From: an uncultured Faecalibacterium sp.
GTDB taxonomy: Bacteria > Bacillota > Clostridia > Oscillospirales > Ruminococcaceae
DNA length: 29,041 nt
Assembly (NCBI GenBank): GCA_934553285.1
Contig: CAKTFD010000015.1
Coordinates: 1 to 29,041 of the forward strand
Direction: 5' to 3'
A program made the position numbers and the translations under genes. The notes beneath the pieces were generated by a model that was not told the origin of the DNA, made no database searches, and saw only the letters and a program-made list of their open reading frames with translations. Positions 1 through 7,168 of this stretch are shown here, piece by piece. Each line of letters begins with the position of its first letter. The first letter of the stretch is position 1.

Positions 1-467
1 ACCGCCACCGCCGCGCCGATGGTGGCGGTCTGGGCGTTGGCGGCAGGCAGCGGCGGGCGCAGCACCACCGAGCAGTATACCCCTTTGCCCGCCGGGCTGG
101 CAAAGCTGCGCCCCAGCCGCCCGCGTCCGGCGGTCTGCCCGTTTGCCAGCACCATGGTGCCGTGGGCGGCACCGTCCAGCGCCAGCAGCTTTGCGGTGCG
201 GTTGGTGCTTTCCAGCGTATCATACAGCTGCACTGGGGCGGGGTAGGGGCCTACCGCCTCGGCGCAGAAGGGGTCGCCGCCCAAAAGGCGGTACCCCCGG
301 CGGGAAGCTGCTTCCAGCGCATACCCCTGCGCGGTGAGCGCTGTGGCCGCCTTGTGTACGGCGGCACGGCTGACCCCTAGCTGCTGCGCCAGCTGCTGGC
401 CGGAAATATAGGCGCCCCCGGCGGCGCTGAGCGCCTGTAAAAGTGCCTGACGGGTGGTAGATGCCAT
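1..467 (-). CDS. birA: BirA biotin protein ligase / repressor, N-terminal part (runs off the window)
   Basis: Biotin--[acetyl-CoA carboxylase] ligase: activates biotin with ATP and attaches it to the lysine of biotin carboxyl carrier protein; bifunctional forms also repress biotin genes. About 155 residues are visible. The first 60 form a helix-turn-helix domain (ISGQQLAQQLGVSRAAVHKA), so this is the DNA-binding class. The catalytic domain follows with the ESTN motif near residue 86 and the biotinyl-AMP loop GQTAGRGRLGRSF. The start is the ATG at 467, with GGGAGGA just upstream and a TACAAT -10 candidate at 504-499 on the minus strand but no good -35. The C-terminal half lies beyond position 1. 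It is divergent from the sigma factor operon. No biotin carrier gene (accB) occurs in the window although accA and accD do. Function is recognised from the motifs. Confidence 0.93.
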   Translation of the reverse strand, partial: MASTTRQALLQALSAAGGAYISGQQLAQQLGVSRAAVHKAATALTAQGYALEAASRRGYRLLGGDPFCAEAVGPYPAPVQLYDTLESTNRTAKLLALDGAAHGTMVLANGQTAGRGRLGRSFASPAGKGVYCSVVLRPPLPAANAQTATIGAAVA

Positions 468-640
468 GGCGAAAATCCTCCCTGTGTGCTATACTGTTAT
501 TGTACCATACCAGCACGGGAAGAAAAAGTTTGAAATTATTTTTGTGTTTTTGCAGGAAACGCCGTTCCCTGCTCGTATTAACAGGCAGAAGGGCGGCGCA
601 GAGCACCGCATCCAAACCGGAAAGGAGGCCGTGCAGCGCG

Positions 641-1186
641 TTGACAACACTGGAATTCAGCACGATGGTGCAGAAATATCAGGCCCTCGTGTACACGGTC
701 TGCCATCAACTGGTGCCGGATGTACAGGAGGCGCAGGACCTGACCCAGGAGACCTTTCTGGCGGCGTGGCGGGCCATCGACCGCTGCCCGCCCGGCTTTG
801 AAAAGCAATGGCTGGCGCGTATCGCAGCCAACAAAGCCAAAGACTATCTGCGCAGCGCCTGGGTGCGCAGGATGAACACCCCCGGCGACGAGGTGCTGGC
901 GCTGGAAGGCGCGCCGCCCGGCACCCAGCCGGAGCAGCAGGTGCTGGAAGCCATGGGCGAGCAGGAGCTTACCGGGATGATCCTGAACCTGCGGGAGCCT
1001 TACCGCACGCCCTGCCGCCTGGTGCTGCTGGAACAGCACACCATGGCCGAAGCGGCACGGCTTTGCGGCCGCCCGCCCAAAACGGTGGAAGCGCAGATCT
1101 ACCGCGCCAAAAAGATGCTGGCGCAGCAGATCCTACAAAGCGACAGCGCACCCTGTGAAAGGAGGAGCGTACATGGAACTGTTTGA
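641..1186 (+). CDS. ECF-type RNA polymerase sigma factor (probable TTG start)
   Basis: Small sigma factor of the sigma-70 family, 181 residues, with the two-domain ECF layout. Region 2 is at the N-terminus (YQALVYTVCHQLV, then DLTQETFLAAWRA) and region 4 near the C-terminus with a helix-turn-helix (MAEAARLCGRPPKTVEAQIY). The TTG at 641 is chosen because it lies 12 bases after AAAGGAGG (621-628) and restores a full region 2.1; the next in-frame ATG (665) is 36 bases from that site and would clip it. The gene overlaps the next one by 14 bases. The neighbour is a zinc-finger anti-sigma factor followed by two membrane proteins, so it most likely answers a cell-envelope signal and drives its own operon; I could not find a convincing ECF promoter upstream. 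The class call is firm, the signal and regulon are unknown. Confidence 0.88.
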   Translation: MTTLEFSTMVQKYQALVYTVCHQLVPDVQEAQDLTQETFLAAWRAIDRCPPGFEKQWLARIAANKAKDYLRSAWVRRMNTPGDEVLALEGAPPGTQPEQQVLEAMGEQELTGMILNLREPYRTPCRLVLLEQHTMAEAARLCGRPPKTVEAQIYRAKKMLAQQILQSDSAPCERRSVHGTV

Positions 1187-1694
1187 CGCAAAAGGCTGTC
1201 TGAGCGAGGAAGGTTTGCAGGCACTGGTCGGCGGGCAGCTGGACGAGCAGCAGCGGCTGGAAGCCGCCGAACACCTTGCCTACTGCGACCGCTGTATGGA
1301 CCGCTACACCGCCCTGTTGACCGAAGATGTGCTGGAACAGCCGCCGCGCTCTGCACGAGGCGCGGTGATGGGCACCATCTGGATACGGCTGATGCAGAAC
1401 ACCTGGGGCCGCGCCGCCGTGGCAACGGTGGCGGCGGTTCTGGCGCTGACCATGTGGCGCACCGGGACATTGGAGCAGATCCTGCACACCGGGCAGCAGC
1501 TGCACACATGGCTGCCGCAGACCACACAGCAGACCGGACCGGAGCTGCTGGGCAAGCCGGTGAACGACAAAGCACCGCAGCCCTCCACCGCCCCGCTGGG
1601 CAAGCCCATAGAGGATAAAAAGCAGCTGACCGAAAAACTATCCGATGCACTGGACGCACTTTTGCACCACAGTGCAGACACCACTGAGAAATGA
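1173..1694 (+). CDS. Membrane-anchored zinc-finger anti-sigma factor
   Basis: 173 residues. The N-terminal cytoplasmic part has the zinc anti-sigma signature H-x3-C-x2-C (His34, Cys38, Cys41 in AAEHLAYCDRCMDRY). A single transmembrane segment lies at about residues 79-96 (RAAVATVAAVLALTMW), followed by a Pro/Gln/Lys-rich outer tail with two similar segments, ELLGKPVNDK and APLGKPIEDK. By family knowledge it sequesters the sigma factor encoded just upstream until a signal releases it. The ATG at 1173 is preceded by AAAGGAGG at 1158-1165 with ideal spacing; a GTG 18 bases upstream lies before the ribosome site and was rejected. The gene sits within the sigma gene's 3' end, suggesting coupled translation. 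The LGKP repeat in the outer part is unexplained. Confidence 0.82.
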   Translation: MELFDAKGCLSEEGLQALVGGQLDEQQRLEAAEHLAYCDRCMDRYTALLTEDVLEQPPRSARGAVMGTIWIRLMQNTWGRAAVATVAAVLALTMWRTGTLEQILHTGQQLHTWLPQTTQQTGPELLGKPVNDKAPQPSTAPLGKPIEDKKQLTEKLSDALDALLHHSADTTEK

Positions 1695-1705
1695 GGGAAC
1701 TGATT

Positions 1706-2431
1706 ATGAAGAAAAACGGGATCCTGACCCTGCTGTTTGCCTGTGTGCCAGGTGCGGGGCAGATGTATCAGGGCTATATGAAGCGGGGCCTCTCGCTGAT
1801 CACCATGTTCTGCCTGTTCATCATGGCAGGCTCTATCACGGGGCTGGATGCGCTGGCGATCGGCTGCATCGTTGCGTGGATGTACAGCTTTTTCGATACC
1901 TTTAACCTCCGCGCGCAGCTGGCGGCAGAAAAAGCGCCGGAGGACGATTATCTGGTGCACTTTAACTGGCACGATGCCCGCATGACCCAGTTCATGGGCG
2001 AAAGCCACAAGCTGGTTGGCTGGGGGCTGATCGCACTGGGCGCGATCGTGTTCTACAACAACATCATCATGCGGGTGCTGGGCGATGTGATGTGGCGCTG
2101 GGGACAGAATAACCCGGTTTTCCGCGCCATCTACCTGATGCTGGACGCTCTGCCGCAGATCGTGGTCTGTGTGGCACTGATCGTGTGCGGCATGTGGCTG
2201 GTGCGCGGCCCGAAAAACAAAAAGGGCAAGCAACCCCCTGAAGAGGAGACTGAGGAAGCCGAGGACTTCCGCGACTACACGGCTGCGCCGCAGGCAGAGG
2301 ATGCCGAGGACACCGCAGACATGGATACCCATTTTGCCATGCCGGAGCTTTCGGCGCTGCTGGGTGAGCCGGTGACCGGCGCAGAGCAGGACGAGACCCC
2401 TGCGGAGGATGACGATGACCGAGCAGAATAA
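1706..2431 (+). CDS. TM2-like multi-pass membrane protein of the sigma factor operon
   Basis: 241 residues from the ATG at 1706, which has GAGGGAA (1693-1699) in front of it; an ATG at 1691 overlaps the previous stop but lacks a ribosome site. The N-terminus (KNGILTLLFACVPGAGQMYQ, then GYMKRGLS) matches the TM2-type pattern of a first helix, a PGxGQ-Y-G turn and a second helix. Further hydrophobic segments lie at LAIGCIVAWMYSFFDTFN, GWGLIALGAIVFYNNIIM and LPQIVVCVALIVCGMWLV. The C-terminus is a long, very acidic tail rich in Glu and Asp. No enzyme motif is visible. Position between the anti-sigma factor and another membrane protein suggests an envelope sensing or stress role, which is inference only. 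Confidence 0.7.
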   Translation: MKKNGILTLLFACVPGAGQMYQGYMKRGLSLITMFCLFIMAGSITGLDALAIGCIVAWMYSFFDTFNLRAQLAAEKAPEDDYLVHFNWHDARMTQFMGESHKLVGWGLIALGAIVFYNNIIMRVLGDVMWRWGQNNPVFRAIYLMLDALPQIVVCVALIVCGMWLVRGPKNKKGKQPPEEETEEAEDFRDYTAAPQAEDAEDTADMDTHFAMPELSALLGEPVTGAEQDETPAEDDDDRAE

Positions 2432-3257
2432 GACCCCATTGCCTGCCCAGCCGGGCAGTGTGCCCCCGCCGGAGCGCAAGCCCGCAGAAAAGCCCCTGCG
2501 CCGGGTGGGCAGCCTGACCCTGGGCGCGTGCCTTATCGCGGCGGGCGTGTTCTTCCTGTTGTATTTCTTTGTGCCGGGCTTTGATGTGCAGCTGACCTTG
2601 AAAATTGCCCCGGCGGTGGCGCTGGTGCTGCTGGGGTGCGAGGTGCTGTTTTTTGCCGCCCGCCCCGGCCGCTGGAAGTACGATTTTGTGTCCGTGCTGG
2701 TCTGTCTGGTGCTGATGGCGGGCTGCTTCTGCATGGCCATGCTGCCCCTGCTGTGGGACGAAGTGAGCGGCGAGAACCAGCAGACGATGAACCGCCTGAG
2801 CGCACAGGCCATTGACGAGTTGTACACCGCCTGCAAGCAGGACGCGCAGGACGTTGCCATCCGGGATATCAGCGGCTGGCTGTACCTGAACGGTGCGCAG
2901 GTCGAAACTTTGCAGCAGGCTGCCGCCCTGCCCGCGGGGGATACCTGCCTGACCTTGACCGTGGAGCTGTTCGGCCCCTATGAGAGCGCTGCAGCCTTTG
3001 CGCAGGATTGCTACACCCTGACCGCACTGGCAAAGCAGTGCACCGTGCCGCCGGAAAAACTGCACTTTACATGGGATGCCCGCAGCGCGGCGGAAAGCAG
3101 CCTGAACACTGGCAGCCTGCGGTACACCGAGGATTATTCGCTGGACCTGAGCGGCGCTGTGCAGCTGGACTGGACAGTGCAGCAGATGGAGCAGCAGACC
3201 GAGACCGAGTATCTGCTGGACGCAGAGAATATCCCGGACGAAGATCAGAGCGCTTGA
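2415..3257 (+). CDS. Membrane protein of unknown function, last gene of the sigma factor operon
   Basis: 280 residues, not recognised as a known family. A proline-rich cytoplasmic N-terminus (PLPAQPGSVPPPERKPAEKP) is followed by three hydrophobic segments at roughly residues 35-53 (TLGACLIAAGVFFLLYFF), 60-80 (IAPAVALVLLGCEVLFFA) and 90-112 (VSVLVCLVLMAGCFCMAML). The remaining 165 residues are soluble and acidic, likely outside the membrane. The ATG at 2415 is preferred because GGAGG at 2404-2408 is well spaced from it; an ATG two codons earlier is too close. It overlaps the previous gene by 17 bases and is followed 20 bases after its stop by the operon terminator. It may act with the anti-sigma factor in signal detection, but the sequence alone does not show this. 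Confidence 0.7.
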   Translation: MTEQNKTPLPAQPGSVPPPERKPAEKPLRRVGSLTLGACLIAAGVFFLLYFFVPGFDVQLTLKIAPAVALVLLGCEVLFFAARPGRWKYDFVSVLVCLVLMAGCFCMAMLPLLWDEVSGENQQTMNRLSAQAIDELYTACKQDAQDVAIRDISGWLYLNGAQVETLQQAAALPAGDTCLTLTVELFGPYESAAAFAQDCYTLTALAKQCTVPPEKLHFTWDARSAAESSLNTGSLRYTEDYSLDLSGAVQLDWTVQQMEQQTETEYLLDAENIPDEDQSA

Positions 3258-3276
3258 TATCCAGCCTTGTGATGAG

Positions 3277-3312
3277 AGGAGCCGCAGCAGATGATTTGCT
3301 GCGGCTCCTTTT
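3277..3312 (+). terminator. Rho-independent terminator of the sigma factor operon
   Basis: Perfect 13-base-pair stem (AGGAGCCGCAGCA and TGCTGCGGCTCCT) with the 7-base loop GATGATT, followed by a short TTTT run. It lies 20 bases after the last operon stop codon. Confidence 0.9.
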
Positions 3313-3384
3313 CGGTTGCAATCCGCCCCGCCCTGTGATATCCTGAAAAGAGAGTATCTGCTATAGAAAAAGGAAGAAACTGCC

Positions 3385-4569
3385 ATGGATTGCAAACTGC
3401 GTGCCAAAAACTGCGGCGGCTGCCCGCTGCTTGGGCTGGACTATGCCGCCCAGCTGAAACAGAAAGAAGAAAAAGTCCGCGCACTGGTGGGCAGATATGG
3501 CCCCGTGCACCCCATCCGGGGCATGGAGCAGCCCTACCACTACCGCAACAAGGTCATTTCCACCTTTGCCACCGGCTGGGGTGGAAAACTGACCTCTGGC
3601 ATCTACGCGGCAGGCACCCACAAGGTGCTGCCGGTGGAAAGTTGCCTGCTGCAGGACGAGGTGCTGGACAAGACCATGCAGGCGGTGCGCGCCGCCGCCA
3701 ATGCCTGCCATTATCAGCCCTATGATGAGGATAAGGGCACGGGCCTTTTGCGCCACTGCCTGCTGCGGCGGGGCGTAGCCACCGGGCAGGTGATGGTGGT
3801 ACTGGTCACCGCGCAGCCGGTGCTGCCGGGCGCAAAGAACTTTGTAAAAGCGCTGCTGGCCGAGGCAAAACAGCGCGGTGTTGCGGTAACCACCATCGTG
3901 CAGAATGTGAACGGGCGCAAGACCAGCGTAGTGCTGGGCGAAGCGGAAAAGGTGCTGTACGGCAAGGGCTTTATCCTGGATACCCTGTGCGGCAAGACCT
4001 ACGCCATCAGCCCCCGCAGCTTTTATCAGGTGAACCCGGCGCAGACCGCTGTGTTATACAGCCTTGCCGTGGAGGCGGCAAAGCTCACCGGCAGGGAGGT
4101 GGTGCTGGATGCCTACTGCGGCATCGGCACCATTGGCCTGACCGCCGCCGACCACGCAAAACAGGTGGTGGGTGTGGAGCTGAACCGCGATGCCGTGCAC
4201 GATGCCATTGGCAACGCAAAGCACAACGGCGTAAAGAACGCCCGCTTTTTTGCCGCCGATGCCACCGCCTGGATCGGGCAGGCTGCTGCCGCCGGGGAGC
4301 GGGCGGATGTGATTTTTATGGACCCGCCCCGGGAAGGCTCTACCCCGGCTTTCCTTGCCAGCGTGGCCCGCATGGCCCCCCGGCGGGTGGTCTACGTCAG
4401 CTGCAACCCCGAAACTCTCGCCCGCGACCTTGCTGCCCTGACAAAACTCGGCTATAAAGCGGAGGGCTTCACCCCGGTGGATATGTTCCCCCATAGCGAG
4501 CATGTCGAGGTGGTGTGCGCTTTGACCAAACAGGATGCTGTCCGGAAAAAGCCATCCGGGCGGCGCTGA
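3385..4569 (+). CDS. rlmD: 23S rRNA (uracil-5-)-methyltransferase, RlmD/RumA type
   Basis: Transfers methyl from S-adenosylmethionine to C5 of uridine in 23S rRNA. 394 residues. An N-terminal cysteine cluster, C3, C10 and C13 (MDCKLRAKNCGGCPLL) plus the cysteine of ESCLLQDEV, matches the 4Fe-4S site of the RumA subfamily; the separate TRAM domain often found at the N-terminus is absent, as in many short Firmicute members. The Rossmann domain carries the SAM motif VLDAYCGIGTIGL, the MDPPREG motif, and the catalytic cysteine in VYVSCNPETLARDL. The final HSEHVEVV is typical. AGGAAGA precedes the ATG. It is a single-gene unit with a terminator on each side. Exact target uridine (747 or 1939 equivalent) cannot be told from sequence; the family call is firm. 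Confidence 0.92.
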   Translation: MDCKLRAKNCGGCPLLGLDYAAQLKQKEEKVRALVGRYGPVHPIRGMEQPYHYRNKVISTFATGWGGKLTSGIYAAGTHKVLPVESCLLQDEVLDKTMQAVRAAANACHYQPYDEDKGTGLLRHCLLRRGVATGQVMVVLVTAQPVLPGAKNFVKALLAEAKQRGVAVTTIVQNVNGRKTSVVLGEAEKVLYGKGFILDTLCGKTYAISPRSFYQVNPAQTAVLYSLAVEAAKLTGREVVLDAYCGIGTIGLTAADHAKQVVGVELNRDAVHDAIGNAKHNGVKNARFFAADATAWIGQAAAAGERADVIFMDPPREGSTPAFLASVARMAPRRVVYVSCNPETLARDLAALTKLGYKAEGFTPVDMFPHSEHVEVVCALTKQDAVRKKPSGRR

Positions 4570-4601
4570 GAAAGTTTAAGAGAATCGGAGTGTATCCAAC
4601 G

Positions 4602-4652
4602 ATCCCCCAGCAGATCCTTCCCGAAAAAGATCTGCCAGGGGATTTTTGTTTT
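4602..4652 (+). terminator. Rho-independent terminator of rlmD
   Basis: Stem of 6 plus 7 base pairs separated by a two-base internal mismatch (ATCCCC-CA-GCAGATC against GATCTGC-CA-GGGGAT), a 12-base loop, then TTTTTGTTTT. It marks the last host-like feature before base composition turns sharply AT-rich. Confidence 0.8.
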
Positions 4653-4664
4653 GCGAGAATGTGT

Positions 4665-4674
4665 CAGCTGGGAG
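4665..4674 (+). repeat. Left copy of 10-base direct repeat flanking the island
   Basis: CAGCTGGGAG, identical to the copy at 9592-9601. It lies 13 bases after the rlmD terminator. It could be a target-site duplication or recombination site; chance is not excluded. Confidence 0.35.
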
Positions 4675-4830
4675 GTTTTGGGGATGTGTTGATAAGATGA
4701 AAATGGGATATGCAAGTGGACAAGGTGGATATTTTAGGAGGATTGAGAAGGTGAGATGATTGTAGGAAAAGTTGACCATAAGAATAATCGAATTTGCGGA
4801 TTGAATTTTGTGCAAAATAAGAGAGAGTGG

Positions 4831-4865
4831 TTGATATTAGTCTATAATTAGTTTATAATCAGACT
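4831..4865 (+). promoter_or_regulatory. Promoter of the AbrB-like/methyltransferase 1 operon with an inverted repeat over the -10
   Basis: -35 TTGATA (4831-4836), a 17-base spacer and a perfect -10 TATAAT (4854-4859). A second TATAAT lies at 4843-4848 inside the spacer. The inverted repeat AGTCT (4839-4843) and AGACT (4861-4865) brackets the -10 element, a plausible operator for an autoregulator. GGAGGGGG for the first gene starts at 4871, so the leader is only about 15-20 bases. The rest of 4653-4830 holds no recognised gene: only a possible 31-codon frame from the ATG at 4756 to the stop at 4851, preceded by AAGGTGAG, which would run over this promoter. Confidence 0.75.
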
Positions 4866-4883
4866 GAAAAGGAGGGGGAAAAG

Positions 4884-5075
4884 TTGAAAAACGAGTACAT
4901 TTACCTAGATACGTATGTTTTGCAACAAGATATGCGTGTTAGGATGCCTAAATCGATACTTTCAAATATGGACATTGAAAAAGGAAAAACTTTTTTTGAT
5001 ATATATTACAATCCGCTTGAAAACGCATTGATAATGAAAATACATAATGCTGATTTGAAAGCAGAGGAAAAATGA
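4884..5075 (+). CDS. Small AbrB/MazE/SpoVT-like protein, candidate controller of the restriction system
   Basis: 63 residues from a TTG start that lies 5 bases after GGAGGGGG (4871-4878). The middle, RVRMPKSILSNMDIEKGKTF followed by FDIYYNPLENALIMKI, follows the swapped-hairpin AbrB pattern: arginine/valine strand, a (I/M)PK turn, a helix, a 'xxGD/K' turn, then two strands ending in a lysine-isoleucine. Such proteins bind DNA as dimers or act as antitoxins. Its stop overlaps the start of methyltransferase 1 (ATGA), so the two are cotranslated, and an inverted repeat covers the promoter -10. This is the place where classical type II systems carry a helix-turn-helix C protein. The assignment rests on pattern only; the family is short and easily mimicked. 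A role as regulator is inference. Confidence 0.6.
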   Translation: MKNEYIYLDTYVLQQDMRVRMPKSILSNMDIEKGKTFFDIYYNPLENALIMKIHNADLKAEEK

Positions 5076-6373
5076 TGAAACAGGAAAAAACTGCCTTGAG
5101 TCTATTTTCATCTGCAGGTATTGGAGAACTTGGAATAAAGGCTGCAGGGTTAAAAATTCTGGTAAGTAATGAACTGTTAAAAAATAGGTGTGATTTATAT
5201 GCTGAAAATTATCCGGATGTGAGCAATATCTGCGGAGATATTTGGGAGAAAAAAGAGAAAATCATTGAAACTTGGTCAAAACAGTCTGACGAGGAACCTT
5301 TCCTTGTTTATGCAACACCACCATGTCAAGGAATGTCATCAAATGGAGCAGGAAAACTTTTGCGTGAGATAAGAGAAGGACGTCGTGCAAAGGAAGACCC
5401 TAGGAATAGATTGATCATTCCAACGATAGAAGTTGTTAGGCGATTGCAACCGCATTGGCTGTTGCTTGAGAATGTTCCGACAATGGAGCAAACTATAATA
5501 TCTGATGAACATGGAAAATATGTGAATGTTATTGATTATATTCGCAGAGAGCTTGGTGAAAATTATGTTGGAAAGGCGGAGATTGTCAATTGTGCAGATT
5601 TTGGAATTCCTCAAATGAGAAAAAGATTGATTACAATTTTTACTCGCGATGAAGAAGGAAAAAAGCTGCTGGAACGGGCAGGCTCCTTTTTGCCCGACAG
5701 GACGCATTCGGAAGAAGGCTCATTATTTACAAAGAAGTGGGTTACATTACGGGATGCAATTGGCAAATTACCACCATTATCGGCTGAACCGGGAAAAAAT
5801 GAGCTTTTAAGTTTTAATAAATACCATATGGTTCCGATTATTGACGAGGAGAAACTGTATTGGATTAAAAATACGCCGGAGGGAAGTACGGCATTTAACA
5901 ATCAGTGTGCGAACCCAGAATGTCTATTTAGGGGAAATCCAATACATGGGAGTAATTATGATAATGGAATACACCAATCAAATAAAAGTACGCCGATCTA
6001 CTGTGAAAAATGTGGAACGCTTCTTCCTAGACCGACAGTGATTGATGAGAAAACGGGTGAACGACGTTTGATAAAGGGCTTTGATACGGCATACAGGAGA
6101 ATGGAGTGGGATAAACCAGCACCAACATTAACACAAAAAATGCATGCTGTTGCATCAGATAAAAAAATTCATCCTACACAAAATAGGGCATTATCTTTAT
6201 ATGAAGCTATGATAGTTCAAACTATAACGGATTATGATTACTCGTTTTCAATAGATGGGAAAACAGTTACGCGCAATATGATATGCCAAATAATTGGAGA
6301 AAGTGTACCACCTCGGTTGATTAATATAATATGTAGTAATATATTACAACAATACGACCCGGCTGAACATTAA
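5072..6373 (+). CDS. DNA (cytosine-5-)-methyltransferase 1 of the island
   Basis: 433 residues. It transfers methyl from SAM to C5 of cytosine in a specific DNA site. Motifs are in canonical order: I, LSLFSSAGIGELG (residues 9-21); IV, ATPPCQGMSSNG with catalytic Cys85; VI, LLLENV with Glu133; VIII, QMRKR (181-185); IX, RRMEWDKPAPTLTQ; X, GESVPPRL. The target recognition region between VIII and IX holds four cysteines (279, 284, 311, 314) arranged C-x4-C and C-x2-C, a likely zinc ribbon. It is strongly similar along its whole length to the enzyme at 8030-9316. It overlaps the AbrB-like gene by 4 bases and converges on the endonuclease genes with a gap of only 26 bases and no terminator. Family certain; recognition site unknown. 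Confidence 0.93.
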   Translation: MMKQEKTALSLFSSAGIGELGIKAAGLKILVSNELLKNRCDLYAENYPDVSNICGDIWEKKEKIIETWSKQSDEEPFLVYATPPCQGMSSNGAGKLLREIREGRRAKEDPRNRLIIPTIEVVRRLQPHWLLLENVPTMEQTIISDEHGKYVNVIDYIRRELGENYVGKAEIVNCADFGIPQMRKRLITIFTRDEEGKKLLERAGSFLPDRTHSEEGSLFTKKWVTLRDAIGKLPPLSAEPGKNELLSFNKYHMVPIIDEEKLYWIKNTPEGSTAFNNQCANPECLFRGNPIHGSNYDNGIHQSNKSTPIYCEKCGTLLPRPTVIDEKTGERRLIKGFDTAYRRMEWDKPAPTLTQKMHAVASDKKIHPTQNRALSLYEAMIVQTITDYDYSFSIDGKTVTRNMICQIIGESVPPRLINIICSNILQQYDPAEH

Positions 6374-6399
6374 TATAGATTGCCAGCCATTGATGGAAA

Positions 6400-7167
6400 T
6401 CAAATAGTAATTTTAAGAGCTTTTAATTGTGCAATATATTCGGCTTCTGAGCAACAAAACAGGCAATTTGTTTTCATCTTTTTTAAGCCACTTTTGTTTA
6501 GACTGGTGTTACTTGTCTTTTTGTTGTTCGGATCTCCGTTTGACACTTTATTCCAATCATCTTGGTTTAAAGTTGAGTACATTGCAGCGATTATTTGTGG
6601 AATCCCATTTTCTTTTATATAATAGTCATAGTATAGCCCAAGGAGATTTGAAGAACTGCTGTGATGTGCCCACCAGGTTATGCTACTAAGATATCCTACA
6701 CGAGGCTCGTAGAGATTAAAGATGTGACCTTTGTTTTGGATATACCGTGTGGTTTGAGCTTTGCTAGATGAGCCAATGCTGCATTTGATCTCCAATCCGC
6801 CGTATTTAAAGGGTGTGAATAAATCCTTGATGGGAACAGACCTGTCGTTGATTATAGTAAAACAATCTTTATAGTAATTTCTGATTTCATCTGTGTCCAG
6901 AGATAGTATATCTGGGCGTCCATCAGGATGAGGATTGGTAACGAATCCCTCGTGTTTGGCTGCCAAAATGTGCTTATAAATTTCACCAATAAATCCGCTG
7001 ATATTTCTTTGACCCAAAGAGTAGAAGATATCAAAGCCTAAATCGTTGAAGGAAGAAACAAGACTCTTTATATAAGAATTTGTTGCGATTGCAGTTGCTA
7101 TTAATTCGTCAGAAGTAATGCAATCCTCTCTGAGTTGAATCGTTTTGTTTGAATTTAAAAATTCCAT
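6400..7167 (-). CDS. Putative type II restriction endonuclease subunit 2, PD-(D/E)XK-like
   Basis: 255 residues from the ATG at 7167, which has GGAGG six bases before it; an upstream in-frame ATG would overlap the neighbour and lacks a ribosome site. No exact family recognised. It is clearly paralogous to the product of 7169-7867: shared blocks are (I/L)SGxxGE with Glu62, DGRPDIL with Asp86, FKYGGLEIKCS with Glu126-x-Lys128, and WWAHH...LLGLYYDYY...QIIAAMYS. Glu, Asp and ExK in this order fit the PD-(D/E)XK nuclease active site. A CxxCC-type cluster (CLFCC) lies near the C-terminus. One base separates it from the upstream subunit gene, implying coupled, near-equal synthesis. Being sandwiched between two methyltransferases supports a restriction role. 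The nuclease call is inference from motifs and context. Confidence 0.75.
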   Translation of the reverse strand: MEFLNSNKTIQLREDCITSDELIATAIATNSYIKSLVSSFNDLGFDIFYSLGQRNISGFIGEIYKHILAAKHEGFVTNPHPDGRPDILSLDTDEIRNYYKDCFTIINDRSVPIKDLFTPFKYGGLEIKCSIGSSSKAQTTRYIQNKGHIFNLYEPRVGYLSSITWWAHHSSSSNLLGLYYDYYIKENGIPQIIAAMYSTLNQDDWNKVSNGDPNNKKTSNTSLNKSGLKKMKTNCLFCCSEAEYIAQLKALKITI

Positions 7168-7168
7168 T

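Noticed and set aside
480..600. Possible ECF-type autoregulated promoter (GGAAAC ... CGTATT) upstream of the sigma factor
   Set aside because: The spacer is only 13 bases instead of about 16, so it does not fit known ECF promoters.
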